This document shows, one piece after another, positions 36,077 to 47,400 of a stretch of 64,000 nt of DNA; position 1 is the first letter of the stretch; every line of letters starts with the position of its first letter. The DNA comes from Impatiens glandulifera (taxonomy: Eukaryota; Streptophyta; Magnoliopsida; Ericales; Balsaminaceae). A program made the translations under genes and the position numbers. The notes under the pieces were generated by a model that worked only from the letters and a program-made list of their open reading frames with translations, was not told the DNA's origin and ran no database searches. The stretch covers positions 1,336,001-1,400,000 of the forward strand of contig NC_061867.1 of the NCBI RefSeq assembly GCF_907164915.1. The letters run 5' to 3'.

Positions 36077-36329
36077 GGCCTTGTTCGGTTATTGGTTTTT
36101 TAAAAAATAATAGAGAGAAAAAATGAATGATTTTGAGAAGATAATGATTAATTTTGATAAAAAGACTTAAAAGGTATTGATATATATAAATAAAATATAA
36201 AATAATAATTTAAATTAGAGAGTGTTTTAATATTTTGGTTAACGAAATGAGTGATGTGATTGGTGAGAAGTGATTAATTGAAAAATTGATTTGGTAAGAT
36301 TAAAATAAAAACTTGTAAAGAACAAAGCC
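36077..36329. mobile_element. PIF/Harbinger-like MITE
   Basis: 253 bp with ends GGCCTTGTTCGG and GAACAAAGCC (inverted), flanked by TTG on both sides (36,074-36,076 and 36,330-36,332). The 3-bp duplication and GGCCTTGTT end are typical of Tourist/PIF-Harbinger MITEs. Internal sequence (GATATATATAAATAAAATA..AATAATTTAAA..TTGATTTGGT) matches the elements at 58,727-58,982 and, inverted, 44,232-44,475. Confidence 0.75.
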
Positions 36330-36332
36330 TTG

Positions 36333-37612
36333 GTGTTATTTTTTTTTATATTAGTCATTTTTAAATTTTTTTCTTCAAATTTCATAATTTGGGAATCTTT
36401 TATGGTTAAATTTATACACAATTATGTTTTATCTTCATGGGTTCAAACGTGAATAACTTATTAATTTATTATATAAGTGACGTTTATGAATAAATAAAAG
36501 ATTCATGTTACTAATTTATCAAATTTCATAAAAACGAGGGTTTTGATTACTGAATTTGAGAGAATCAGTAATTAAAATTTTATATATTCGAACTCGTTAA
36601 AAATAAAACTTCGTTTGGTATAATTTTAACAATAATGAGTCCCAAATTATAAGATTTGATGTGCAATTAGTCTAAAAAAAATAATTATATATTTTTTTTG
36701 AATTTTAAAAATATAAAATGAAAAACCAAACTCAAATTAAACTAAATAAATTCAACACAATACTAATAACACTTAAATTACATATGTTATATAACTTATA
36801 TTTGAATTTAAAAAACTTATTCTAAAAATACATAAAATAAAATAGAATTAAGTAGATATATGACAGTTAGTACGTATAGCCACTAGCCAGACACAACCTT
36901 CCCACCAGCATTTGATTAAGACCATAATAAATAAATAAATAAATAAAAGTAGTCGCCGGAAAAGAATGACATCAGCAATCCGACGACGGCAGAGAACATG
37001 ATAGGTTGGGCGGTCGGACCGGAAAATATCAATCCTAGAAAAGCCAAACCAACCAAAGTGGAACAAATACCTTAATAATTAATTATATCCTTAATTTCTA
37101 AACCCTTCACTGGTAGACCTCAAAAACATTCATCAATCATGTTTTCTGGTCACCCCACCACTCATCTCATCATCACTCCCGCCCCCACTTTTTTTTCTTC
37201 TAAAAAAAATGTATTTTCAAATAATCTTAATAATATCCCATATTTTGACCCTTAACTCTATGAGTTTATATTCTTCGTCTCAACCAAGTTCTTTCTGAGT
37301 TCGAGCTCGTGTGATGGTCAGGATCTATCTTAAGTTAAACCTAACAAGCCCACTTGTTAGGATTGTCATTTATTTAGTAAAAAATAATAATTTTTTAGTT
37401 AAATTTATTAATTATTTTAACATAAGACTATATACATAGTAATTTAGGATGATAAATAACATTTTTTTTATTTATTTTGTTATAAATTCAAATATTAACA
37501 AATTAAAATAAAATAGAATTATGACAGCCAAATTCTTTTCAAGTTTTCTACCATAGGGATGGGTAGCCCAATCCACAGGGCCGACAATGTCGCTAGCATG
37601 ATTAATTGGTTA
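36333..37612. other. Intergenic DNA with a GC-richer island
   Basis: Between about 36,850 and 37,190 base composition rises (CGCCGGAAAAG, CCGACGACGGCAG, GGTCGGACCGG). Minus-strand frames there are short and not recognised; this could be a gene fragment or an old promoter. The rest is AT-rich. Confidence 0.3.
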
Positions 37613-37620
37613 AGTGTGTT

Positions 37621-37818
37621 CAAGGACGGAACTATAATTTAATATCTACCCGGGTTAGAATGATAATAATATTCATAGTTTATTATCGCTAATTCCCTTT
37701 AGCAACGAAAAAACTATCCAGAACGACGGTATTTTTCGTCGTTATTGTTATTTACATAAAAAAAAATATTTTGGATTACTCGGACTAAACCTGAGTAGGT
37801 TTGTACATAGATTCGTCG
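37621..37818. mobile_element. hAT MITE, relative of the element nested at 25,327-25,544
   Basis: 198 bp bounded by a perfect 8-bp duplication, AGTGTGTT, at 37,613-37,620 and 37,819-37,826. The ends are decayed (CAAGGACGGAACTA and TAGATTCGTCG). It shares the inner motifs ACCCGGGTTAG, CGTCGTTATTG and CCTGAGTAGGTTT with the other copy. Confidence 0.75.
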
Positions 37819-37826
37819 AGTGTGTT

Positions 37827-39495
37827 TGCAAGATATGTGTTTAACATTTGGGGATTAATTGCACCCGGAATAAGAAAAATATAATCAATTTTTTTGAAAA
37901 AAAATAAAAAAATATCTACAACAGAAATGGCCGGAGTCTGTAATATCACGCGTTATCTGGTTGGTTGGCCAGCATTTTATTAATTATTTTATTTAATAAA
38001 ATAAATAAATAAAATTGAACATTCACTCTATTGGGCCCCCACCAAACCGACCCAATGGAATACGACAATGACACCTCTCCAAATACTCCTTTATTTTTAT
38101 AGCGCCGACGGCTCGGCTAATCGGCTTGAAAACGGATTTGAGACAAATTAAGACTTTTAAACTAGTTTAAATAAATAAAAGAAATAAATTAATAAAATAC
38201 GTGGCGGCTTAAACTTGATGATCTAGCGTGGGCTGGGCTCGATGATTAGGCCCACAAGTGAATTAAAAAGTATTACTTTTTGAAGCAGGCCTGTTGTGGA
38301 TGGTGGGGTCCAACCCGTTATCCCGTTTCCCTTAAATTATGGGCTCCACCAGCTGTTCTTTTTTTTTTTTTAATTTTTCTTTTTCTTTTTTGTGACAGAG
38401 AAGCACAATCATTCCTGTAGTGACACGTGGCAAGGAAATGAAAATTAAAAAAAAAAAAATAGTTTAAGTCAAGTTTGGTTTGGACTAGTGGGTTTTTATT
38501 TTATTTTATTAAGTGTGTGCGTGCCGATAAGTTAATGTATATAACTTCACTTTTTGTTCGCCGGAAACTCGCCGGAACCTCGCCGGAAACCTAGGGCGAA
38601 GATGTAATCTGTAATAATTAATAATAATAATATTTAATATATTTATTATTATTAATAGATATTTGATAACATATGTTGAAGTGAAGCGAAAGACTCACAC
38701 GTTATACAATTGTCATTATGGACCCACATCTATATTTTCACTTACCAAAATAAATATCTTATAACTTATTATTATTATTATTTAAAAGTTATACATTTAT
38801 TATAAAAGATGAAAATTGTTTAAACATATACATTATACAAATTAAAAAGGTGAATTATTTATTATTATTGCAGCATAAATTGTAATTCCCTCCAATTAAT
38901 TGATTATACTAAAATAATAATTGTTAAAAATAGTTTGGTTAAACATGCAATTAGTTTTTAATATATTTTTTTTAAGTAGTTTATTTAACTAAAAAAAATT
39001 AACAATAGAAGTAAAAGTATAATTAGATAATTAAAAAAAGTATTTTATTTTAAAATAGATAAAAATTATTTTAAAAACTAGTTATTAATCTAGTTGCTTA
39101 AGATTAATAACATATACTTGAAACTTGAACATGAACACAATTAAAATCTTGATTTTATTCTTAAAATGTTACATTTATACGATATAAAGAAGCCTAAATA
39201 AATTTTAAGCTACTTAAACATTAGCGAATTTAAATTTAAAAGTTTACGATCTTATAAATTTATACATTATTTCGATTTTACAGAAATACAGTGAATTCAT
39301 ATTCACATACATAAAAAGAATTATAGCATATTCATATATATCAACATAATTAATTTTATACATGTTACCACACATACTTAGTTATTACTATTAGTTTAAC
39401 GTTATAATGGAAAATTAAACTAATAACATTTGATCTTCTAAACTTGGACTATTGTACCTTGATCTAATATAACTTATATTAATATTATTTAAAGG
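37827..39495. other. Intergenic DNA with a promoter-like stretch
   Basis: From about 38,390 to 38,610 there is GACACGTGGCAAG (ABRE/G-box type), a TATA-like TGTATATAAC (38,537 on) and a CGCCGGAA motif repeated three times, followed by ATG immediately stopped (ATGTAA). It looks like a promoter and leader without a gene behind it. The rest is AT-rich. Confidence 0.35.
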
Positions 39496-41388
39496 TGTAA
39501 TGACTAAAAATTTATCTACCTAATCTATAAATTTTGAATAAATAAAATCAAAATAATTTAAATTAATGCCAAGAATACAATTAAATAATTAATTGAGATT
39601 AATTATTATAATAATTAAACCCTAAATAATTAAGATAATGGCCAAGAAAAATAAATAAAATAATTTGAGATAAATGTTATATTCATTTTATCTCAAACTA
39701 ATTTTAAGGGGTCAAAAGGAATTAAAATAAATAATTTATGATAAATGTTATATCCATTTTAACCCAAAAAAATTATTTATTAAACCCCAAAAATATATAT
39801 ATAAAAAATGAATAAGAAAAATAAATATTATATTTATTAAAAAATATTTTGTAGTTTAAAAATAAAGTCAAAGTGATGAAAGAAAAATAAATTTTAAACT
39901 AGCACTAAAGCTGAAAATTGAGCGTGATTTATTGCGGCCGAAATTGGGAAGATACATCGCAACAGACCCTACAACCATTGGATGAGCGCCGAAAACTCAT
40001 TCAACGCACGAGAGACAACGTCGCCCGCTACAATGGAAGAGACGCGCGTTCGTGAAGCAGCGAATCAACTAACGCGTGCCTCAACGGCGCCGTTAACCTA
40101 GGCGCAATAGAACGCACAGGCGCAACGGGACACTGGCGGAACGTGGGCGGAACGCCGAGCGTTCGCATTTCTGCCCGAAACGACGTTGTTTCAACTCTTG
40201 TTTGTCTTCTTCCTCGCGATGAACAACCATGATGAAAATTTGAAATATTTGATTTCTTAAAGATGGAACTCCGACATTAGTCTACCAATGGCTGATTCGA
40301 AAGCTGAAATAATCACCCTACCACGGTGATCATTTCGCCTACGATCATAGGCCTCATCTTGGCCTGAACGATCAAGTTGGATGAAGAATAGATAAAACGT
40401 CATTACTGGCTTTTGACTAAAATTCGATTCACTTGGTCAATCAATCGACATTGGAAGACTATAAATAACTTTCTTTGGGCAAACCGAAGGCAATGAATCC
40501 AATCACAAGCCCTCAATTAATTCCGAACAAAATCGACCAAAATTTTCAAGCTTTTCTTAAAAAATTTGAGTCTTGGTGTAAGGCTATAAAAATCGAATCT
40601 TAACATTCATAAAGCTTCTAAAAGAGTTAAAGAGTGTCTCCAACTCATAGTAATCTTCCAATCATACTATAATTTGATTTACAAGTTCAAATTAAAAAAC
40701 TTACATTTTAGTTCGATCGATCTTATATATTGTCTGATTGTTCAATTTTTTTTATTGGAAAACGATCCTAAAATCATTGGTAAGCTTGATATTCAAACAA
40801 TTTGAATCAATCTATCCAAATCAAAAATACTCAAATTTGATTTTGAAAATTTTCAAAATTGGGTTTATTTTTGAGTGATAACTCAAGAACATCGACTCAG
40901 AAACCTTTCTAACACGTTTCTAAGGATGTTAGGAACATATGCAAACAATTTCCAAGTCATCCCGATCATGTTTGATCAAAAACTAAAAATTTATAAAAAT
41001 AAAAATTTCAATTCTTGAATTGGTTAAAACGAACAGACAATGTTCATGTTTTGCTTTTATTCGATCTTATAAGGTATAAGGAAGTTATTGATAAGTTTCT
41101 TACACTCCATCAAACCTTAAAAATCAAAAACTCATTTTTTACTTCAAAAACAATTTGAGTTGAATGGAACATCATCTCAATCGAATGATGAATCAGAATG
41201 ATGTTATAAATGATACTAAGGACTAGAAAAATCACCCCATGCCCTTGGATCAACAGATCAAGGCCCTCAAAATAATCAAAATTGTAGCTTGATGACGACT
41301 GACCGATGGTCTAACTTGAGTTCGATTTCTGACTAAGAAAATTAAACCCTCCCCTGCACCGACCGAGAATTTTTTACTCCGACTCGAT

Positions 41389-41746
41389 GATTCCTAGCCC
41401 AAGACCGAGAGCTCCTCGCACCCCGACCGAGGAATCTTACACCCGGCCGATGATTCCTACCCTATGATCAAGATCTTCTCGCACCACGACCGAGAATTCT
41501 TAGTCTAGGATCGAGAGCTCCTCGAACTCCGACCGAGGAATCTCGCACCCGACTGAGGATTCTTAGCCCAAGACCAAGAGCTTCTCGCACCCCAACCGAG
41601 GAATCCCGCGCCCGACCGATGATTCTTAGCCTAAGACTAAGAGTTCATCGCACCTCAATTGAGGAATCTCACACCTGATCGAGGATCCCTAAGCCTAGGA
41701 ACGAGAACCTTCTACACCCGACCGATAGGTCTCGACCCAAGACCGG
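41389..41746. repeat. 63-bp minisatellite (CCGACCGAGGAATC family)
   Basis: Units starting GATTCCTAG or GATTCTTAG recur at 41,389, 41,452, 41,558, 41,621 and 41,684, most exactly 63 bp apart, with one shortened unit between 41,452 and 41,558. Each contains CCAAGACCGAGAGCTCCTCG and CCGACCGAGGAATC-like blocks. Divergent units extend on both sides (about 41,345-41,790). Confidence 0.85.
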
Positions 41747-41814
41747 GGGTTTTAGCCCTCGACCGAGGTATCGATACCCTCGACCGAGATGGTCAGTCCT
41801 TATAGGCCTGTTTG

Positions 41815-42385
41815 TAGGGGTGTTCAATATTTGGTCTGAACCGAATATCCGACCGAATTCGAATTCACCGAATTCGAATTTCATTTACGGTTTTCGAATC
41901 GAATTTCAAACCAATTCGAATTCAAATACGATTTTCGAATTGGTTTTCGAGTTTGGGTTTCAACTCGAAAACCAAACCGAAAACCGAATTCATTTTTTAT
42001 TATTTATTCTTCCAAACTTAACTTAAGAATAAGTTCAAAATAATCAAACTAGAATATTTTGAATTAAGATTTATAATAAAAGAAAAAAATGAAACAAAAA
42101 CACTAGTGGTCTAGTGGCAAAATAGTACTCTACCATGGTATAGACCCCGGGTTCAATTCTTGGTTGGTACATTTTATTTTGAGTTTAAAATAAAAGAAAA
42201 TTGAATTCGGTTTGAATTCGAATTATTCGAAGTTCAAACCGAATATAAAATTCGAATTCGGTTCGGTTTAATTAGAATTTATTCAAATTCGATTTGGTTT
42301 TCGAATTAACGAAAAAAACAAAAAATTCGAAGAAACCGAATTATGGAACTCGAATAACCCGAAACCGAACCGATGAACACCCCTA
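41815..42385. mobile_element. hAT MITE (571 bp) inserted in the LTR-like block
   Basis: A perfect 8-bp duplication CCTGTTTG flanks it (41,807-41,814 and 42,386-42,393). The termini are TAGGGGTGTTCA and TGAACACCCCTA, fitting the hAT end consensus YARNG. Long subterminal arms rich in CGAATTCGAATT and AACCGAA run inward from both ends, so the element can fold back. A tRNA-Gly-like sequence lies in the right half. No coding potential. Confidence 0.9.
42100..42170 (+). pseudogene. Decayed tRNA-Gly-like sequence inside the MITE
   Basis: 71 bp aligns end to end with plant tRNA-Gly(GCC) as I recall it: ACACTAGTGGTCTAGTGG..AATAGTACTCTACCATGGTATAGACC..GGGTTCAATTC. Nearly all differences are C-to-T or G-to-A changes, the mark of methylated-cytosine decay, plus one extra C. 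The anticodon position reads ACC in place of GCC, and two acceptor-stem pairs are lost. Box A (TGGTCTAGTGG) is intact and box B (GGTTCAATTC) is one change from consensus. Confidence 0.8.
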
Positions 42386-43115
42386 CCTGTTTGGTTGAAA
42401 TTTTAAAATTTTCAAAAATTATATTTATTTCAAAACATTTTCTAAAAATCTAAAAAAAATAGGAAATAATTTCAAAATACTTTAGAATAATTTAATAAAA
42501 TATATTTTGATAAGTAGTTGTTTGGGATTTATTTTTAGATCCTAATATCTTAAATTGATATTTTTCGGTTATTTTTTCAATAACCATCGACATCAATCTC
42601 ATGTACCATCATTTAAATATTATTTTATAATGCAAGAAAAACTTGTGCATATTTATTACTTGAAAATAATTGGTTAAATAAAATTTAATAAAACTAATTA
42701 TTCAAAAGCCATGATTTTATAAAGTATGAATCGTTTTTTTAACGGATACAAAAAATATTGTGCGAAAGCTTTTTCCGAGTATCACCAAACATCGAATTCA
42801 AAAGAATTTTTGGTTAAATATATGTTTGTATACGTATATAAAATATATTTTTTATTGATTTTAAATTAAAAATCAATTGGCTATATTCTCAAATAAATAA
42901 TTTTTTTAATTAATTTAAAATACCCAAAATCTAAAATAGTATTCTAATTTGATTAAGAATTAATTATTGTTATAATTAATTTCAAAAAGTGGAGACATAT
43001 TTTTTATAAATCTTTTAAAATAATATTTTCATAAAAAGATTTTAACACGCAAACCCATATTAAATTTTATCGAGCTTCAAATTTTTCCGAAAACAAAAGA
43101 ATTTTCGATGTTACA

Positions 43116-43772
43116 ATATGATTATTTCTTTAATTAATATAACTAATATTCTTTTAATATCATTTTTACCGTTTCAAATAAATTTTCAATTTTACAGATT
43201 TACAAATGTATAAATGTTAAACGATCTACCCAAACTCTCAATTTTAATTGTCTTGATAATACATTCTTAAATAATTTTATTTCTTTTAATATATATTTAA
43301 ATTTCTCTTCATATTATTGTGATTTTTGTTTTGTTTGTCATGACATTTATTAATTAATTAAATAATTAATAGGTAATTAAGTAATTAAACTAGGTAGGTT
43401 AATTAGTGAGAGAATAGGATTAATGAAAGTGCACAATATATATAATTATTACAGAGTTAGAGCCATTATTGATTCGGTTCCCCACGTTTCACCCAATATT
43501 GTTACCTATACATACAATATATATACAATATATATACAGTATATATTATTTATACATATATATTTTATATATGAGATGAAAATAACAACAAAAAAGTATT
43601 GTCTCATAAAAAAAGTAAGTGTATAGTGATTATTATTGATTATAAATTATGATTCCCATGCAAAATCATATTGTTTAGCTGCACGAACAACCAAACAAAT
43701 TAAATGAAACTTTGAAAACTATTAAGAGCACCAAATAATTATGTAAATTATTATTATTATAAGCTATCATCA

Positions 43773-43813
<41 letters not shown>

Positions 43814-44231
43814 ATACACTAACACTATATATAATGGAAAACTTCATTATAAGCCTGCAGCAAGTTACACACAACCACCATCTTAAGTGCTCATTCTTAT
43901 GACCCATTCTATATATCATCTCCTTTTCTTTCTTTTTTTAAATTAAATTATTTCATATATTCATAAGTCAACTAAAATGTCGTAATTAGAGGGGCAAACA
44001 AACCGAACAAGTTTGCGAACTTTTCAAACCGGCTCTATATATATTTGATTCGAGTGTGAAATTATCGTATTCGAACTCAAAATATTTTGTTATTTTTTAG
44101 CTTGTAAACTTTTATTTAATATTTATATATTACACATTATATATATAATCAGTCTTCCTTTTTTAAAACTAATTAAATATGTTTTTCTTACACTTTTTTT
44201 CTCTTAAACATAATATTTTGAATTGTTATTT
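43116..44231. other. AT-rich intergenic DNA
   Basis: No gene supported. A TA microsatellite covers about 43,780-43,809, and the region 43,500-43,570 is a degenerate TATAC/TATAT run that explains the short open frame there. Confidence 0.5.
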
Positions 44232-44475
44232 GACCGTTCTTCTTAGATTTTTTATTTAATCTTTACCCAATCAAATTTTCAATCAATTACTTATCGTCAA
44301 TCAAATCACTAATTTCATTAACTAAAATATTAAAGTAACCTATATTTTAAATTATTATTTTTTATTTATTTATATACATCAATACCCTTTAAAATCATAC
44401 CCCTTCAAAATTATCAATCATAATTATTTTTTTCTCCCTCTAGGTTATTCAAATAACCCCAATTCGAAAAAGGCC
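44232..44475 (-). mobile_element. PIF/Harbinger-like MITE, inverted copy
   Basis: In complement the sequence begins GGCCTTTTTCGAATTGGGG and follows the 36,077-36,329 element (GGTATTGATGTATATAAATAAATA, TTTAAAATA, TTAATGAAATTAGTGATTTGATTG, AAAATTTGATTGGG). TTA follows the GGCC end at 44,476-44,478. The other end (GACCGTTC) is decayed. Confidence 0.6.
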
Positions 44476-47400
44476 TTAATCTTCCTTTTTAATCCTCATT
44501 TCTAATGTCTTATCAGAGATCTCTGAATAGCCTTGTCAGTACTCTCGAATAGCCTTGTCAGTACTCTCGAAATTTAGCCTTTTCAGTGCTCTCAAAATTA
44601 GGTCTGGATCTAACACCCTAATTGAAGATGAATCTATTATCAATGTCTTTGGTAATGACGGGAATCTAATATCCACATAATTGGTGATAATTGAACTCGA
44701 ATTTTATTTAAATTAAGGTTCAAACAAGTCGAATCGAGCTCGAGCCAAAATTTATTAAATTTTCAATCTTCGAGTCGAATTTGAATACCATTCATATTTT
44801 TCGAGTTCAAACTTAATTATATCAACTTTTTTTTTATTATTCAATCCATTTCCACATATAGTGGCAATGAGAGTAGTGAAACCCAATAAGTACAAAACAA
44901 ATCATAACAATATGGAATTTTCATTCTGTAAATCATAATAAATTTTAAAAACAAAAAACAATATCCAAAATCATTGTTCAAGATCAACATTCTCCAATGA
45001 AAGATGATAGAATCGAGTATGTCATGAGATGATTCACCTAGAAGAGAATAGAAAGGAACAAATAAATATTATATATATATATATATGGAAATTAAAGGAG
45101 TAAAGTTTGGGCAATATGCAAGAGAGTCAATAAAAGTAGGCCATATGTCTGATCATAAGCACTACCTACATTGTTATTTAATGAATACAAACACTTCATG
45201 AATTTCCTCAAAAACATTGGGAATGAATGAAGATCAGATTTTGGGAAGATGTTTATATGCATAATAAATCATATTAACAAAAACTTGTAACACTTAAAAT
45301 TGTTGTGCTATTTAAAAGTGATATAAGCAATTTCAGATTATATAATCAAGGATAAATCAGAAATTAGTTAGGATATTCATAAAAAAAACAAATTGTAGTG
45401 GGTTTAAATAAAATGAAAGATAAATTATGAAAGGAACATAATTTAGAGAAATATTTAGTGAATTAAATCTAGATAAATATTTAGTGAATTAAATAGAAAA
45501 AACTAAGAATTTATGGATAATATCAAATTCATACATTAATATATATGACCCAATTGTTTTTTAAGTTAGAACTTTGGTCCTTTACACCGAATAAGGTTCA
45601 AATTTCAAATTGTGTCATGGGGCTTTAACTATCAAATTTGTAGTTATACGAGGCTTTTCTCAAATAGACAAAACGTTATTAATCTTATTTTAATGTATCA
45701 TTTTCGTTTTTTAATTAATTTGTCACATTTTTAAATAAAATAATATTTTAAAATGTTTTAGACATATTTTTTAAAATTGAATATTATTTTTTAGATTCAC
45801 GTATTATAATTTTTTGTGTGACTAAAAAATTGCGTAATTGAAGAAAACATTTAAGAAAATTTGAATGGAGACAATTTTTTATTTATTTTTCAAAAATAAA
45901 TTACAACGACATAACATTGTACGATTTATCAATCTGGACATATTTATGTTTTAAGTTTAGTATTTTTTTTATATATATATACGCATTCAAAACTTTCAAA
46001 TAACGTTTGAATATTTGAAAAAAAATTAATGCATGAAAATAATTGATTTTTTTTAAATGAAATTGTTCTTTTATTTTTACAAATATAATAAATTAATTAA
46101 GAAAAAGAAAATACTGTGTTAAAATAAGAAAATGTGATTTATTTATTTTTTTAAAAATCTTAAATTTATTAAAATTATAATTTAAAATTTGAACCTCATT
46201 CGATAAAAACAAACTACTCAAATAACAATTTGATTATATATATAATGTGTTTAAGCTCAGTCCTAACATAAATTCATGTAGTATATAATAACAATTTTTC
46301 AAGAATTCTATATTGCCTAATATTATTTCGTCCAAATTATATTATTGATCATTTGTAATTCAGTAATTGGTCCAGCACATAACCTTACTTATAAATTATA
46401 ATGATCTTATAATTATTAATAAGAGACAAAGTTCTAGGGTTTATAAATTAACCGGCTAGGTCATGAGAGTAGTAATGAAATAATTATTAAACCCGCATAT
46501 TGAGCCAAATATATAATATAAAAATTAAAAGTAATGATAATAATAATTAACAATTTGAAGGCATGTTTAAATGAATTATAAGTAAGATATTAGATTGAAA
46601 TCATTTAGTTGTAATTAAGATGGGTATTATTATGATCAAAATTAAGTGTTGTATATAATGAGCAATGATGGAACAAGCTACATATATGTGTGAATGTAAT
46701 CCCATAATAATATTCTACCCAACTACTAGTACTCAATAGCTCTATCTTTGCAGGTTTTTATTCTCATTCAAAATTATTATATTTTTTTTTGAAAATATTC
46801 AATTATATAAAAAAATATTAATTATAAATACCCACATGGAATGATGTATGCATGCCCTAGATCTCTTTTACATTCAATGGTGAAAGTCACTCCAATTAAT
46901 GTTTTTTTTATTTTACAGTTAGGAATATGTAATGGGCCGGGCCATCAATTACTTAATTTTACAATTCTTTTATTGTTGCTTAAAACACTGTATACAGCCC
47001 ATGCTTGATACGGAAAAGGCCCAAGCTCTCCTCTTAAGGGTCCAAACTTGGAATAGTCCACTAGTTGAACAAATAATATAAAGTTATATATTATTAATTG
47101 TATATGTAATTAAGTATAAAATTAATATAAAAATAATATGACATAAACTAAGAAAATAATTAAAAAATAATTATAGTTTTATCAATCAAAATATTTTATT
47201 TTTGGTTATTTTCAATAAAAGTATATTTAAATTAAGGGTAAGTAAACCGATCAAACCGTTAAGCCGAATTCATTATGGTTTTAATTTTATCAAATCGATT
47301 TCAACGGTTCTGATTTATCGGTTCAACGCCAATGAAACTGGTCAAACCGACCAAATATTTAAAATGTAATATTGAAATAAAATGAGAACAAAAATCAAAC

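Larger units (their letters stand above)
39496..43115. mobile_element. Probable long solo LTR (Ty3/gypsy-like) with nested insertions
   Basis: The block starts TGTAATGAC and ends GATGTTACA, the TG..CA and TGTAA..TTACA ends of LTRs. It contains GC-rich regulatory-like sequence (39,930-40,200), a TATA-like stretch (CTATAAATAAC, about 40,460), a 63-bp minisatellite and, near the end, GCGAAAGCTTTTTCCGAGTATCACC, of a kind I associate with long gypsy-type LTRs. Subtracting the nested MITE leaves about 3.0 kb. No primer-binding site follows, no internal domains are seen, and the flanking 5-mers (AAAGG, ATATG) do not match, so the boundaries and the solo status are inference. Confidence 0.5.

Noticed and set aside
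36848..37066. 72-codon minus-strand frame in a GC-richer island
   Set aside because: No known domain in any of the three frames; kept only as an island of higher GC.
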